From a bacterium (GTDB lineage: Bacteria > Bacillota > Clostridia > Lachnospirales > Lachnospiraceae): a stretch of 42,304 nucleotides of DNA. Every line of letters begins with the position of its first letter. The stretch's first letter is position 1. Made by a program: the position numbers and the translations under genes. The notes under the pieces are model-generated. The model worked only from the letters and a program-made list of their open reading frames with translations. It was not told the DNA's origin and made no database searches. Of the stretch, positions 23,507-31,456 are shown in pieces. The DNA lies in the NCBI GenBank assembly GCA_030524675.1, contig JAUNGE010000029.1, positions 1 to 42,304 on the forward strand. Reading direction: 5' to 3'.

Positions 23507-23548
23507 GGGCAGAGAATACCAGGGAAGAGCCTGGCGGAGACTGGGGGG

Positions 23549-24103
23549 ATGGTTGTGACCGATGTGATTGTAGCATTTGCAAGGGAAGAGGATGGGAAAA
23601 GCATCCGCAATATTCTAGTAAAAAACGGATTTTCCGTGAGTGCAGTCTGTACATCGGCCGCACAGGTCCTGAGTGAGACAGACGGGCGGGGCGGCGGCGT
23701 GGTAGTCTGCGGCTACCGTTTGCGGGATATGATTTTTTCAGAGCTCAATGAAAATCTTCCCCCCTGGTTTTCGATGCTGCTTCTGGCCTCACCGGCAAAA
23801 CTGGGCGGGCATGACACAAAAGACATTGTGTATGTGGCGATGCCCCTGAAAGTGCATGATCTGGTGCAGACGATTGACATGATGTGTCAGAACCAGATGC
23901 GCTTAAAGAAAAAACGCCGCCGCATGCGTCCAGAGCGGACGGAAGAGGAAATACGCTTGATTACGGAGGCAAAACTCCTGTTGATGGAGAGAAATCAGAT
24001 GACGGAGGACGAGGCGCACCGGTATCTGCAGCAGAGAAGTATGGACAATGCGACGAATCTGGTGGAGACGGCACAGATGGTTTTGAGCCTGATTCATGTG
24101 TGA
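23549..24103 (+). CDS. ANTAR-domain RNA-binding antiterminator with pseudo-receiver domain
   Basis: 184 aa. Residues 1-115 have a receiver-like fold, but the phospho-acceptor position reads VVVCGYR rather than VVLLD, so the usual aspartate is missing and phosphorylation is unlikely. Residues about 128-182 are the ANTAR helices (ITEAKLLLMERNQMTEDEAH..LQQRSMDNATNLVETA). ANTAR proteins bind paired hairpins in nascent RNA and prevent termination; clostridial relatives beside glnA are tied to nitrogen control. The start is ATG 23549 or GTG 23555; the ribosome binding site is weak (GGAG at 23535-23538). I found no convincing paired target hairpins in this window. Its stop overlaps the start of a 38-codon ORF. 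Confidence 0.82.
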   Translation: MVVTDVIVAFAREEDGKSIRNILVKNGFSVSAVCTSAAQVLSETDGRGGGVVVCGYRLRDMIFSELNENLPPWFSMLLLASPAKLGGHDTKDIVYVAMPLKVHDLVQTIDMMCQNQMRLKKKRRRMRPERTEEEIRLITEAKLLLMERNQMTEDEAHRYLQQRSMDNATNLVETAQMVLSLIHV

Positions 24104-24212
24104 TGAGTTAGCAATACGAGCTGCCAGAGAATATAAAGTGGACATCGTGCAGTATCTGGAGCAGGCCGGAATGTGTTTGCAGTATTTGGAAGCTTGGAAG
24201 CATTGGGAATAA
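24096..24212 (+). CDS. Small ORF, 38 aa, between ANTAR gene and dapF
   Basis: ATG 24096 overlaps the ANTAR stop, and the TAA (24210-24212) lies one base before the dapF ribosome binding site AGGAGG. The product starts MCDELAIRAAREYKVD, is amphipathic and helical-looking, with Cys, Tyr and Trp residues, and fills the gap exactly. Overlap with the upstream stop suggests translational coupling; there is no strong ribosome binding site of its own. I recognise no family. It could be a real small protein or a chance frame; the tight packing favours the first. Confidence 0.5.
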   Translation: MCDELAIRAAREYKVDIVQYLEQAGMCLQYLEAWKHWE

Positions 24213-24226
24213 CAGGAGGAAGCAGC

Positions 24227-25066
24227 ATGAAATTTACAAAAATGCATGGAATTGGAAATGATTATGTGTATGTAAACGGATTCGAGGAGACAGTTGAGAA
24301 ACCAGAAGAGACAGCAAAATTTGTCAGTGACCGGCATTTTGGAATCGGCTCGGATGGATTGATTTTAATTTGTCCTTCTGCTGTGGCGGACTGCCGGATG
24401 GATATGTACAACTTGGATGGCTCCAGGGGCGCAATGTGCGGAAATGGAATTCGCTGTGTAGGAAAATATGTGTACGACCATGGAATTGCAAGAAAACCAG
24501 AAATTACAGTGGAGACGCTTTCTGGTATAAAGAAACTGAAACTGGACACAGAACATGGCAAAGTGGTCCGTGTGACAGTAGATATGGGAATTCCTGAAAA
24601 AACGTCAGAACTTTTGGAAAAGATTGTTGTGGACGGAACAGAATATGCTTTTACCGGAGTTTCCATGGGAAATCCGCATGCAGTGCTATTTTGGGATGGA
24701 ATCGATAGTTTGGAGATTGAGAAAATCGGGCCGAAGTTTGAGTTTCATGAGCGTTTCCCTGGCAGAACAAATACAGAATTTATTCAGGTGACAGACAGAA
24801 ACCATATCCGGATGCGTGTATGGGAGCGGGGATCCGGAGAAACCATGGCCTGCGGAACGGGAGCGTGTGCTGCTGCGTCTGCCTGCATATGGAATGGAAA
24901 AACAGAGACGCAGGTGGAAGTGGAACTGCTGGGCGGCAGATTGCAGATTTGCTTGGATGAGGCGAGTGGGCATGTGTTTATGACTGGACCAGCGCAGGAA
25001 GTATTTCATGGAGAGATTACGCTGCCATGGGAGCACAAAGAGCGGAAAGATTCTGAGATACTATGA
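24227..25066 (+). CDS. dapF: Diaminopimelate epimerase
   Basis: 279 aa. The paired catalytic cysteines are Cys71 in GAMCGNGIR and Cys209 in ETMACGTGAC, with the N-terminal MHGIGNDYV signature. It interconverts LL- and meso-diaminopimelate for lysine and peptidoglycan synthesis in the cytoplasm. ATG 24227 is set by AGGAGG at 24214-24219; an upstream in-frame ATG at 24173 would add 18 residues foreign to the family. It is last in the glnA-ANTAR-sORF-dapF run and faces the amidase gene convergently across a terminator. Confidence 0.95.
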   Translation: MKFTKMHGIGNDYVYVNGFEETVEKPEETAKFVSDRHFGIGSDGLILICPSAVADCRMDMYNLDGSRGAMCGNGIRCVGKYVYDHGIARKPEITVETLSGIKKLKLDTEHGKVVRVTVDMGIPEKTSELLEKIVVDGTEYAFTGVSMGNPHAVLFWDGIDSLEIEKIGPKFEFHERFPGRTNTEFIQVTDRNHIRMRVWERGSGETMACGTGACAAASACIWNGKTETQVEVELLGGRLQICLDEASGHVFMTGPAQEVFHGEITLPWEHKERKDSEIL

Positions 25067-25069
25067 GAA

Positions 25070-25115
25070 ACCGCCGGTTTCTGCACTGTGACAGAGTGCG
25101 GATCCGGCGGTCATT
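25070..25115. terminator. Convergent terminator between dapF and the amidase gene
   Basis: ACCGCCGG (25070-25077) pairs perfectly with CCGGCGGT (25104-25111), with an inner GCACT/AGTGC stem. TCATTTT follows on the + strand, and on the minus strand GTTTCTC follows. Confidence 0.7.
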
Positions 25116-25121
25116 TTGTGA

Positions 25122-25189
25122 CTATGGTGTGTTTGCAGCTACGACGTGTTTGCGATTATAGTGTATTTATGATTATGGCGTGTTTGTGC
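25122..25189. repeat. Four 17-bp tandem repeats, each carrying a copy of the amidase stop codon
   Basis: Units start at 25122, 25139, 25156 and 25173 with exact 17-bp period. On the minus strand each unit resembles ACAAACACGCC followed by TAA or TAG; the unit at 25173 is the true 3' end of the amidase gene (RTNTP-stop). The others lie just downstream as diverged copies. Confidence 0.88.
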
Positions 25190-25952
25190 GGTAAACCATA
25201 TAAGTAGGATATCCGAGCTGTTTCAGCTGCATCTCCTGGCGGACGGCATTGTCTAGGTTTAAGAATGCACCAGCACGGACTTTGTACAGACCATCTTCAT
25301 ACACGAGAAATGCTGGAAAACCTTCTCTCTTCAGCGCATCCATCTGTGCCTGGGCATCCGCGCGGTTCGGAAACGCACCAGTCTGTACCTGATAGTAGGC
25401 AGGCGGGATATTTTCTGTGTAGATGGAATCCAGTATGCCGTTGGCGATACCTTGAGCAATCTCAGAAAAACGGCTGTCAAAAAGGGCATTGTCCGCCGGA
25501 TTGTCAATAAAACCTGCCTCTATCAAAACCGCAGGCATTTCTGTTTTCCGAAGAACCAGAAGTCCTGGGCGTTCCATAATTCCCAGATTTTTAAATCCAA
25601 CTTGTTCCAGCTCGGAATTGATATTTCTGGCCATCTGGGCAGCGGCACCTTCCTCAGCGTATACAAGTGTGCTGACACCGGAAGCACTTCCTGGAATCGG
25701 CATGGCGTTGCGGTGAATGGAGACAAAATAGTCGGCACCAGAACGGTTAGCCATCATCGCTTTCTCATAAGGAGAATCGTACACATCGTTGACTCTTGTA
25801 TAAAACACAGTGACACCCTGGCGCTGCAGCAATTCTCCAACTGCGAGTGCCAGACGGAGCGTGTCGTCCTTTTCCTGCCGTCCCTCAAAGACAGCACCAG
25901 GCTCGACTCCACCGTGACCGGCATCAATTACTACACTTTTCTGCATTTCCAA
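25173..25952 (-). CDS. N-acetylmuramoyl-L-alanine amidase (Amidase_3) with C-terminal SPOR domain
   Basis: 259 aa. Zinc ligands His13 (DAGHGG), Glu27 and His80 (SIHRNA), and catalytic Glu145 (LIEAGF) define a CwlC/CwlD-type amidase domain (1-178). Residues about 185-255 form a SPOR domain that binds denuded glycan. There is no signal peptide, as in the mother-cell amidase CwlC of sporulating Firmicutes, so it may act on the mother-cell wall at lysis; that role is inferred. Start: TTG 25952 lies 8 bases after AAGGAG, while the ATG two codons later is 14 away, so the TTG is preferred. Confidence 0.85.
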   Translation of the reverse strand: MEMQKSVVIDAGHGGVEPGAVFEGRQEKDDTLRLALAVGELLQRQGVTVFYTRVNDVYDSPYEKAMMANRSGADYFVSIHRNAMPIPGSASGVSTLVYAEEGAAAQMARNINSELEQVGFKNLGIMERPGLLVLRKTEMPAVLIEAGFIDNPADNALFDSRFSEIAQGIANGILDSIYTENIPPAYYQVQTGAFPNRADAQAQMDALKREGFPAFLVYEDGLYKVRAGAFLNLDNAVRQEMQLKQLGYPTYMVYRTNTP

Positions 25953-26170
25953 ATAAAAAACTCCTTCCTGGTTCGGAATCTATTATTAGAATATGGATTT
26001 GCAGGAAAAAAGTGAGAGAAATCACAGGCTGTGATATACAGAAAATAAAAAATATGGTAAAATATCTATATAAGTGTCAATCAAATTCGTATAACCTTGT
26101 ATCGAGAATGTGTTATTGACAGGTGTGCGGTGAATGTAATGTATATTAAAAAAAGCGAGGAGGAAAGAGT

Positions 26171-26800
26171 ATGGCAAAGAAACTGATTATTACAATTAGC
26201 AGACAGTATGGAAGCGGTGGCGGAGAAATCGGCAGGCAGCTCGCAGAGGACCTAGGGATTCACTGCTATGACAAAAATATGCTGGAAATGAGTTCTTACG
26301 AGAGCGGAATTAAAGAGAGCTTTTTCCATCTGGCAGATGAGAAGGCAGGAAATAAACTGTTGTACAAGATTGTCAGCAATTTGACGCCGGAGATCACGAC
26401 TCCCTCATTCGGTTCCGACCTGGTTTCTGCGGACAATCTGTTCCGCTTCCAGTCAACAGTGATTCGTAAGCTGGCAGCAGAAGAGTCCTGTGTGATTATC
26501 GGGCGCTGTGCAGATTATGTGCTGGAGGGAACGGAAGGACTGGTGCGCATTTTCCTCTATGCAGACATGGATGCTCGTGTCCGTCGAGTGACAGCAAAGG
26601 ATATTTATGACCCGAAAGACGTGAAGAAGAATATCAAGCGCGTGGACAGAGAGCGCCGCGATTATTACCGCTATTATACAGGGCGTGACTGGCAGGCAGT
26701 GGATAACTATGATTTGATGATGAATACGACAAAGCTGGGCGTGGAGGGAACGCTGGATGTCCTGAAGAAGTATATCCGCACGCTTGGATTTGTGTTCTGA
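26171..26800 (+). CDS. Cytidylate-kinase-like family protein
   Basis: 209 aa. The P-loop is degenerate-looking ISRQYGSGGGEIGRQLAEDLG (around 10-29), and the lid-like Arg-rich segment VKKNIKRVDRERRDYYRYYTGRDW (about 155-178) is typical of the cytidylate kinase-like family (Cytidylate_kin2) common in Lachnospiraceae. The house-keeping Cmk is a different protein; the substrate of this group is not proven. Ribosome binding site AGGAGGAAAG at 26159-26168. Confidence 0.8.
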   Translation: MAKKLIITISRQYGSGGGEIGRQLAEDLGIHCYDKNMLEMSSYESGIKESFFHLADEKAGNKLLYKIVSNLTPEITTPSFGSDLVSADNLFRFQSTVIRKLAAEESCVIIGRCADYVLEGTEGLVRIFLYADMDARVRRVTAKDIYDPKDVKKNIKRVDRERRDYYRYYTGRDWQAVDNYDLMMNTTKLGVEGTLDVLKKYIRTLGFVF

Positions 26801-26870
26801 TGGAAGAGCAGGCAGTGACCTTGCTGCGAAGTATTTTAACATGCTAACTGGTTTTCTGGCGGATTTTCTG

Positions 26871-26910
26871 ACAGCTGAAGCTGTGTGATATGGTTTCAGC
26901 TGTTTTCTTT
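26871..26910 (+). terminator. Terminator after the cytidylate-kinase-like gene
   Basis: ACAGCTGAAGC (26871-26881) pairs with GTTTCAGCTGT (26893-26903), 11 bp with one G-U, followed by TTTCTTTTG. Confidence 0.8.
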
Positions 26911-27884
26911 TGTTTGTACTTGCCAATTTATATTTTTCAGCGTTAGTTCTGCCCGTTTTCGGCAGTCATATTTCTCCTGAAAAGGAATATAGTATAGAAA
27001 AATCAATTCATAAACAGGGGATGTCATGAGTCAGAAAGTTCATATGATGCAGAATAGTTCGGAGAGAAACACTTCTTCAGGAAATTTGCTGGTAAATGTG
27101 GTTTCTTCCATCAATAACGCGCCGATTGCAGGGGCTAGAGTGTCAATTTCCTATACAGGGGAGCCAGGGAGAATCCTGGAACAGTTAAATACCAATGCCT
27201 CCGGTCAGACGGAGGATGTGGTGCTGGGAGCGCCGCCGGTATCGTACAGCTTGGAACCAGGTCTGGAACAGCCGTATGCGGAGTATTCCATTCAGGTGGA
27301 AGCGCCTGGATATGAGCCAGAAGTGGTGACAGGAACAGAAATTTTGGCGGGGGAGAATGCCATTCAGCCCATTCGTATGCGTCCGATAGAAGGAAATGCG
27401 GACGGGCAGGTGATTGTGATTCCGGCACATACATTGTATGGGGACTATCCGCCCAAAATCGCCGAAGCAGAAATAAAGCCTGTCAATGAGAGCGGTGAGA
27501 TTGTTTTGAGCCGTGTGGTAGTGCCGGAAACCGTAGTGGTGCATGATGGGGCGCCGACAGACAGGACGGCGAGCAATTACTATGTGCCATATCGGGATTA
27601 CATCAAAAATGTGGCGAGCAGCGAGATTTATGCCACCTGGCCGCGTGCCACGATTGTTGCAAATGTGCTTGCCATCATGTCCTTTACGTTGAACCGTGTG
27701 TATACGGAATGGTACCGAAACAAGGGATATGATTTCACTATCACATCTTCCACAGCTTTTGACCATAAATGGATGTATGGGAGAAATATTTTTGAGAGCA
27801 TTTCGGTGGTGGTGGACGAGATTTTTGACAGTTACCTGTCACGTCCGGAGGTCAAACAGCCGATTTTGACGCAGTATTGTGATG

Positions 27885-27930
27885 GAAAGAGAGTGCAATG
27901 TCCAAATTGGATGACTAAATTGCAAAAACA
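27885..27930. other. Probable left attachment site of the element
   Basis: The host reading frame loses family similarity after CPNWMT. The core palindrome TCCAA-A-TTGGA (27901-27911) followed by TGACT lies at the changeover, 110-150 bp from the end of the integrase gene, as expected for large serine integrases. The exact crossover dinucleotide cannot be fixed without the right end. Confidence 0.55.
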
Positions 27931-27938
27931 TACAAACA

Positions 27939-27998
27939 AAAAAGGACGTAAAAATCAGGAAATTTGTTCCCTGATGCTTATGTCCTTTTTCTTTTTAT
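27939..27998. terminator. Bidirectional terminator at the element edge
   Basis: AAAAAGGAC (27939-27947) pairs with GTCCTTTTT (27982-27990), with an inner ATCAGG/CCTGAT stem (27954-27959, 27970-27975). T runs occur on both strands. It ends integrase transcripts and any host read-through. Confidence 0.75.
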
Positions 27999-28040
27999 TG
28001 CAGAACAGTTATTTTTGTTGATTTTGAGGCAATGAAAGCA

Positions 28041-29537
28041 TCAAATCGCGAGATAATAGTACACTTCCAGCGCCATCGTTTCTCTGTCAAATACAATTTT
28101 GTCTACAACCGATTTCAGACTGGTATTTTTGGAAACTGTGTCGTGATCATCGGAAATCAGTATTGTGTAGACCTTTCTGATTCGTTCGAGCATCAGGCGG
28201 TCTGTTTCTGGACTTTTCTGCATACTCTCGTATTTCTTTAGAGATGCTTCAATCCGTTCCCGCTCTTGCGAAAGAAGTTCTTTGGTTGTCTTATATTCTT
28301 CTATGCTGTCTAAACCGTTTAAATAGGCTTCTCTGGCTCTCTTTTCTTTTTGTGCGAGTTTCTCCAACTGCTTCTGTAAAAGCCGGTTATCGCTGCTTCT
28401 GGCTTCTCTGGACACGTATTTTATATCATAAGTGATGTTCGTGGCATCCGCTGTGCTGAAAATATGTAAAACGGCAGCTTCCAGCTTTTTTGCAGAAATG
28501 TAATGATTGGAAGAACATTTTCCCTTCAGGTATCCATAGCACTGAAAATAGCAGTAGGGAGTTTTTTGTCTGGTGAGGCTGGAGCAAGAAGAGAGGGTGC
28601 GGCCGCAGGCAGAGCATTTTACAGCGCCGCTGAGCCAGTGCTTTGCTCTCTCAGCAGGCTGGGCATGTTTGGGGCGATATTCCATCTGGAAGCGCTTTTC
28701 AGCTGCATGAAACAGTTCTTCTGAGATGATGGCAGGATGTGTCCCAGGAGCGAGAATCCATTCTGATTCTGGTTTGATTGTATTGGTGGCGTTTGTTGTT
28801 CGATTCCACCGCGTGATGCCGCAGTAAGCTGGATTCTGAAGGATATATTCGATGCTTCTTCGCTCAAAGGGTTTTCCGTGGCTGGTGAGAATTCCCATTT
28901 CATTCAGCCGACGGGCGATTTCCAGCATACCAGCCTGTTCTTCTGCATACCAGTGGAATATTTTTCTTACAGTTTCTGCTTCATCTGGCACAATTTCCGG
29001 ATTGGCTCCGTGATAAGGAATTCTGTATCCAAGCGGCGGGCGCGCCTGGTAGCCTCCTTTTAATGCTTTTTTTGTCATGCCGCGGGTGACTTCGGCGGCC
29101 AGGTTGTACGAATAGAACTCATCCTGCCACTCGATAATCATCTCAATCAGACGGCCATACATGCCTTCCATAACGGGTTCGGATACACTGATGACATCAA
29201 TTCCCAGCTTCTTGCGCAGCATACTTTTGTAAAATGTGCTTTCGTCCTGGTTGCGGGCGAAACGCGAGAACTTCCAGAGTAAGATTGCATCAAAGGGTTT
29301 GGGCTTCTGTTTGGCTGTGGCAATCATCTGCTGGAAGGCAGGTCGGTTGTCCGCACGCTTGCCGGAATGTCCCTCTTTTTCCATGAAGATGTATTCCGGT
29401 GAAAGAAGTATGTTATGCTGTGTGGCATATTCCCGAATTTTATCAAGCTGAGACTCGGGACTCAGGTCCATTTGCCCGTCAGTGCTGACGCGGACATAGG
29501 CAGCAGCATAGCGTAATGAGGTGGTGTTTTCGTTCAT
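28041..29537 (-). CDS. Large serine recombinase (site-specific integrase)
   Basis: 498 aa. N-terminal resolvase domain with nucleophile Ser18 in YVRVSTDGQ, then the recombinase domain (about 160-270, with GYQARPPLGYRIPY), a zinc ribbon with paired cysteines (VKCSACGRTL and a later YFQCYGYLKGKC), and a coiled-coil (about 395-450). It integrates and excises the element. ATG 29537 is set by AGGAGG immediately upstream on the minus strand; the frame extends 43 codons further without support. It is separated from the Uma2 gene by a terminator-like hairpin, so it is probably transcribed on its own. Confidence 0.93.
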   Translation of the reverse strand: MNENTTSLRYAAAYVRVSTDGQMDLSPESQLDKIREYATQHNILLSPEYIFMEKEGHSGKRADNRPAFQQMIATAKQKPKPFDAILLWKFSRFARNQDESTFYKSMLRKKLGIDVISVSEPVMEGMYGRLIEMIIEWQDEFYSYNLAAEVTRGMTKKALKGGYQARPPLGYRIPYHGANPEIVPDEAETVRKIFHWYAEEQAGMLEIARRLNEMGILTSHGKPFERRSIEYILQNPAYCGITRWNRTTNATNTIKPESEWILAPGTHPAIISEELFHAAEKRFQMEYRPKHAQPAERAKHWLSGAVKCSACGRTLSSCSSLTRQKTPYCYFQCYGYLKGKCSSNHYISAKKLEAAVLHIFSTADATNITYDIKYVSREARSSDNRLLQKQLEKLAQKEKRAREAYLNGLDSIEEYKTTKELLSQERERIEASLKKYESMQKSPETDRLMLERIRKVYTILISDDHDTVSKNTSLKSVVDKIVFDRETMALEVYYYLAI

Positions 29538-29564
29538 AGGTTCTCCTCCTTGTGATAATAAAGA

Positions 29565-29593
29565 AGCCGGAACTATGTGATGCAGATCCGGCT
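29565..29593 (-). terminator. Hairpin between Uma2 gene and integrase
   Basis: On the minus strand AGCCGGA (29593-29587) pairs with TCCGGCT (29571-29565), followed by TCTTTATTAT. It likely ends the cargo operon just before the integrase ribosome binding site. Confidence 0.6.
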
Positions 29594-29691
29594 GTAAAAA
29601 TGTGTATATGCTGTTTTTATATGCCGCTGTAATGAGAACGGCATTGAGCAATTTCGATTTGCCCATTATGGATGCGATAACTCAGCCTGTT

Positions 29692-30240
29692 TTATTCGTT
29701 CAGCAAGTTTGCGATTGTGATACTGAGTTCTGGGAAGATGCCTACTGTTATAGGCATATCAAAAGTGTATATAATGGGAGCTGCGTCGTCATCATAATAG
29801 TAAACGGTGGTACGTTTTTTGGCAGGGTCTACAATCCAATATTCCCTCACTCCAGCTTCTGCATATAATCCTTGCTTAATGTTATAGTCCATCCGGCGGC
29901 TTGAAGGTGATACAATCTCAAATACCATATCCGGCGCCCCTGTACAGCCACGTTCTGTCAGCTTGTTCTTATCACAAATAACTGCAATATCTGGCTCGAC
30001 ATAGGTGGTATCATCTGCATGAAGGTTTACAGCGAAGGGAGCGGTATAGACTTCGCAAGAGCCCTTTTTAGAGTCGATATAATTTGATATAGTATTGTAT
30101 AATTTCCCAGAAATTTTTTGATGAATCCTCATAGGAGGAGCCATAGCATACAGCTTCCCGTCAATCAGTTCCGCTCGTTCGCCTTCCGGCAGGTTCCAGT
30201 AGTCTTCTGCAGTGTAAATACGTTCTTTTGGTAATGGCAT
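29692..30240 (-). CDS. Uma2 family PD-(D/E)XK endonuclease-like protein
   Basis: 182 aa. Family features: ELIDGKLYAMAPP with Glu25, VEPDIAVI with Asp84, FEIVSPSS with Glu108, and REYWIVDP near 134-141. Uma2 (DUF820) proteins have a restriction-endonuclease-like fold; they are very abundant in cyanobacteria and scattered in Firmicutes, with no settled role. ATG 30240 follows AAGGAG by 8-9 bases; the TTG two codons upstream is unlikely. It is the last gene of the minus-strand cargo run, 46 bp after the HsdR-N-like gene. Confidence 0.85.
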   Translation of the reverse strand: MPLPKERIYTAEDYWNLPEGERAELIDGKLYAMAPPMRIHQKISGKLYNTISNYIDSKKGSCEVYTAPFAVNLHADDTTYVEPDIAVICDKNKLTERGCTGAPDMVFEIVSPSSRRMDYNIKQGLYAEAGVREYWIVDPAKKRTTVYYYDDDAAPIIYTFDMPITVGIFPELSITIANLLNE

Positions 30241-30286
30241 AAGCAAGACTCCTTTCTATGGTTTTATGATTATGGTGGTTGATGTG

Positions 30287-31438
30287 TTATTTTATGCTGA
30301 TTTTTTTCAAATCAGTTCTCGGACCTCTTGTGAAACAAACATGATAAGGTTCGGGCATTTCATAAGTTCCCCATTTGGTATAAAGTAAATCTTTAGGTAA
30401 CGATGGTACAGGATAAAGATAACGATTACTTACTTCTATCAGCTGTGTTGTATAATTGGAAAGTTCTTTGATATCAGATAGAGAGTATCGAAGCTCTTTT
30501 TTATTTTCATCTGGCAAAATAAGGATTGTCTGATTACTTGAAAAAATGAATCGACATATCCATTTCCTGACGTTATTTTCATAAAGTACAGCAGTATATG
30601 ATTCTGTATTTTTAATGGATATTTTATTTACGTCAAGTGTATTTTTGAGTAATTCTTTTAATAAAGAAAAAGCATTCCATTCGTTTTTAGTGGAAAGATT
30701 TCGTTCTTCTGTTTTGGCGGAAGTATTTGTGTTATTAATAGCATACTGTAATTTTTCATTTAAGTTTTCGCTCAAATAATCATCTAATGCCTTTTTTAGA
30801 ATAGGTCTGAATTTTTCAATGATAGCCTGTGTTTTTGTACCTTTATATATTGGTTGCAAGAACAGTTTGACGAACTCGTCTGTTGGATTCCCGAATTGCT
30901 GCTCAATCTGATTTTTAAACAGTAAATTATATTTTAGCAATGAAGCAGAATTCAAAATTTCATTGATGTTCAGATTATCTCTTTTAAATTTTTCTATATG
31001 AGGAATCTGATTATCCTTTAAGGATAGCAAATCTATTTCTAAGAAAGGTTCCTTGTCCATCTTATTTTGCTCTTCCAGATCAGAGTAAAATCTATAAATA
31101 ATACCATTTGTGAGAATGGCAAATTTTGCTGGAGTTGTCACAAAATATCGGAAAAGCTGAGAACTGTATTTATCCAAGCTTTTGTTGGTGCTTTTGGCTT
31201 CAATGAGTATTACTGGTTTATTATTAACCAGAATTGCATAATCGACTTTTTCTCCCTTTTTAATACCTACATCAGCAGTATATTCTGGACAAAATTCCGT
31301 AGGGTTAAAAACATCATAACCAAGAATCTGGAAAAATGGAACGATGAGTGACATTTTGGTGGCTTCTTCTGTTTGAAGGCTATTTTTGAGTGTTTCTACA
31401 CGCTTTGTAAAATCCCTTAATGTATCCTTAAAATCCAT
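30287..31438 (-). CDS. HsdR N-terminal-type PD-(D/E)XK nuclease domain protein
   Basis: 383 aa. Residues about 20-130 match the HSDR_N domain: Asp66 in VDYAI and Glu80-x-Lys82 in LIEAKS form the PD-(D/E)XK active site, and the QLFRYF motif follows. The helicase motor of type I restriction enzymes is absent. The remaining 240 residues are helical and then a beta-rich C-terminal part I do not recognise (COG4748-like proteins have this build). It may be a free-standing defence nuclease. Base composition is AT-rich. It lies 18 bp after the GIY-YIG gene and is likely co-transcribed with it. Confidence 0.8.
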   Translation of the reverse strand: MDFKDTLRDFTKRVETLKNSLQTEEATKMSLIVPFFQILGYDVFNPTEFCPEYTADVGIKKGEKVDYAILVNNKPVILIEAKSTNKSLDKYSSQLFRYFVTTPAKFAILTNGIIYRFYSDLEEQNKMDKEPFLEIDLLSLKDNQIPHIEKFKRDNLNINEILNSASLLKYNLLFKNQIEQQFGNPTDEFVKLFLQPIYKGTKTQAIIEKFRPILKKALDDYLSENLNEKLQYAINNTNTSAKTEERNLSTKNEWNAFSLLKELLKNTLDVNKISIKNTESYTAVLYENNVRKWICRFIFSSNQTILILPDENKKELRYSLSDIKELSNYTTQLIEVSNRYLYPVPSLPKDLLYTKWGTYEMPEPYHVCFTRGPRTDLKKISIK

Positions 31439-31456
31439 AAATTTCTCCCCTGTATT

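Larger units (their letters stand above)
27026..28021 (+). pseudogene. SpoIID-like cell-wall/spore protein gene, 5' part, interrupted by the element
   Basis: The frame runs 331 codons. Residues about 15-120 look like a carboxypeptidase-regulatory-like beta sandwich (INNAPIAGARVSI). Residues about 185-290 resemble the SpoIID/LytB fold (ATWPRATIVANVLAIMSFTL, RVYTEWY, GKRVQCPNWMT), which in clostridial relatives is followed by a WGS..LGDQGYS.IEIL segment and a peptidoglycan-binding domain. Here the sequence changes after PNWMT (about 27920) into a Lys-rich then hydrophobic tail of no family, exactly where the integrase-bearing element begins. I read this as the 5' half of a longer gene split by insertion; the 3' half should lie at the far end of the element, outside the window. 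Ribosome binding site AGGGGA at 27014-27019. Relatives are probably involved in wall or spore-cortex remodelling. Confidence 0.7.

Noticed and set aside
25122-25189. CRISPR-like direct repeats
   Set aside because: Repeats are 17 bp, directly adjacent with no spacers, and overlap a gene end.
26990-27025. Sporulation-sigma promoter before the SpoIID-like gene
   Set aside because: TCATATT near 26968 and TATAGTAT near 26990 are only partial matches to sigma-E/G type boxes; too weak to annotate.
27912-28021. Natural C-terminus of the SpoIID-like protein
   Set aside because: The last ~35 residues are Lys-rich then hydrophobic, run through a terminator hairpin, and lie at the edge of an integrase-bearing element, so they are read-through into foreign DNA.
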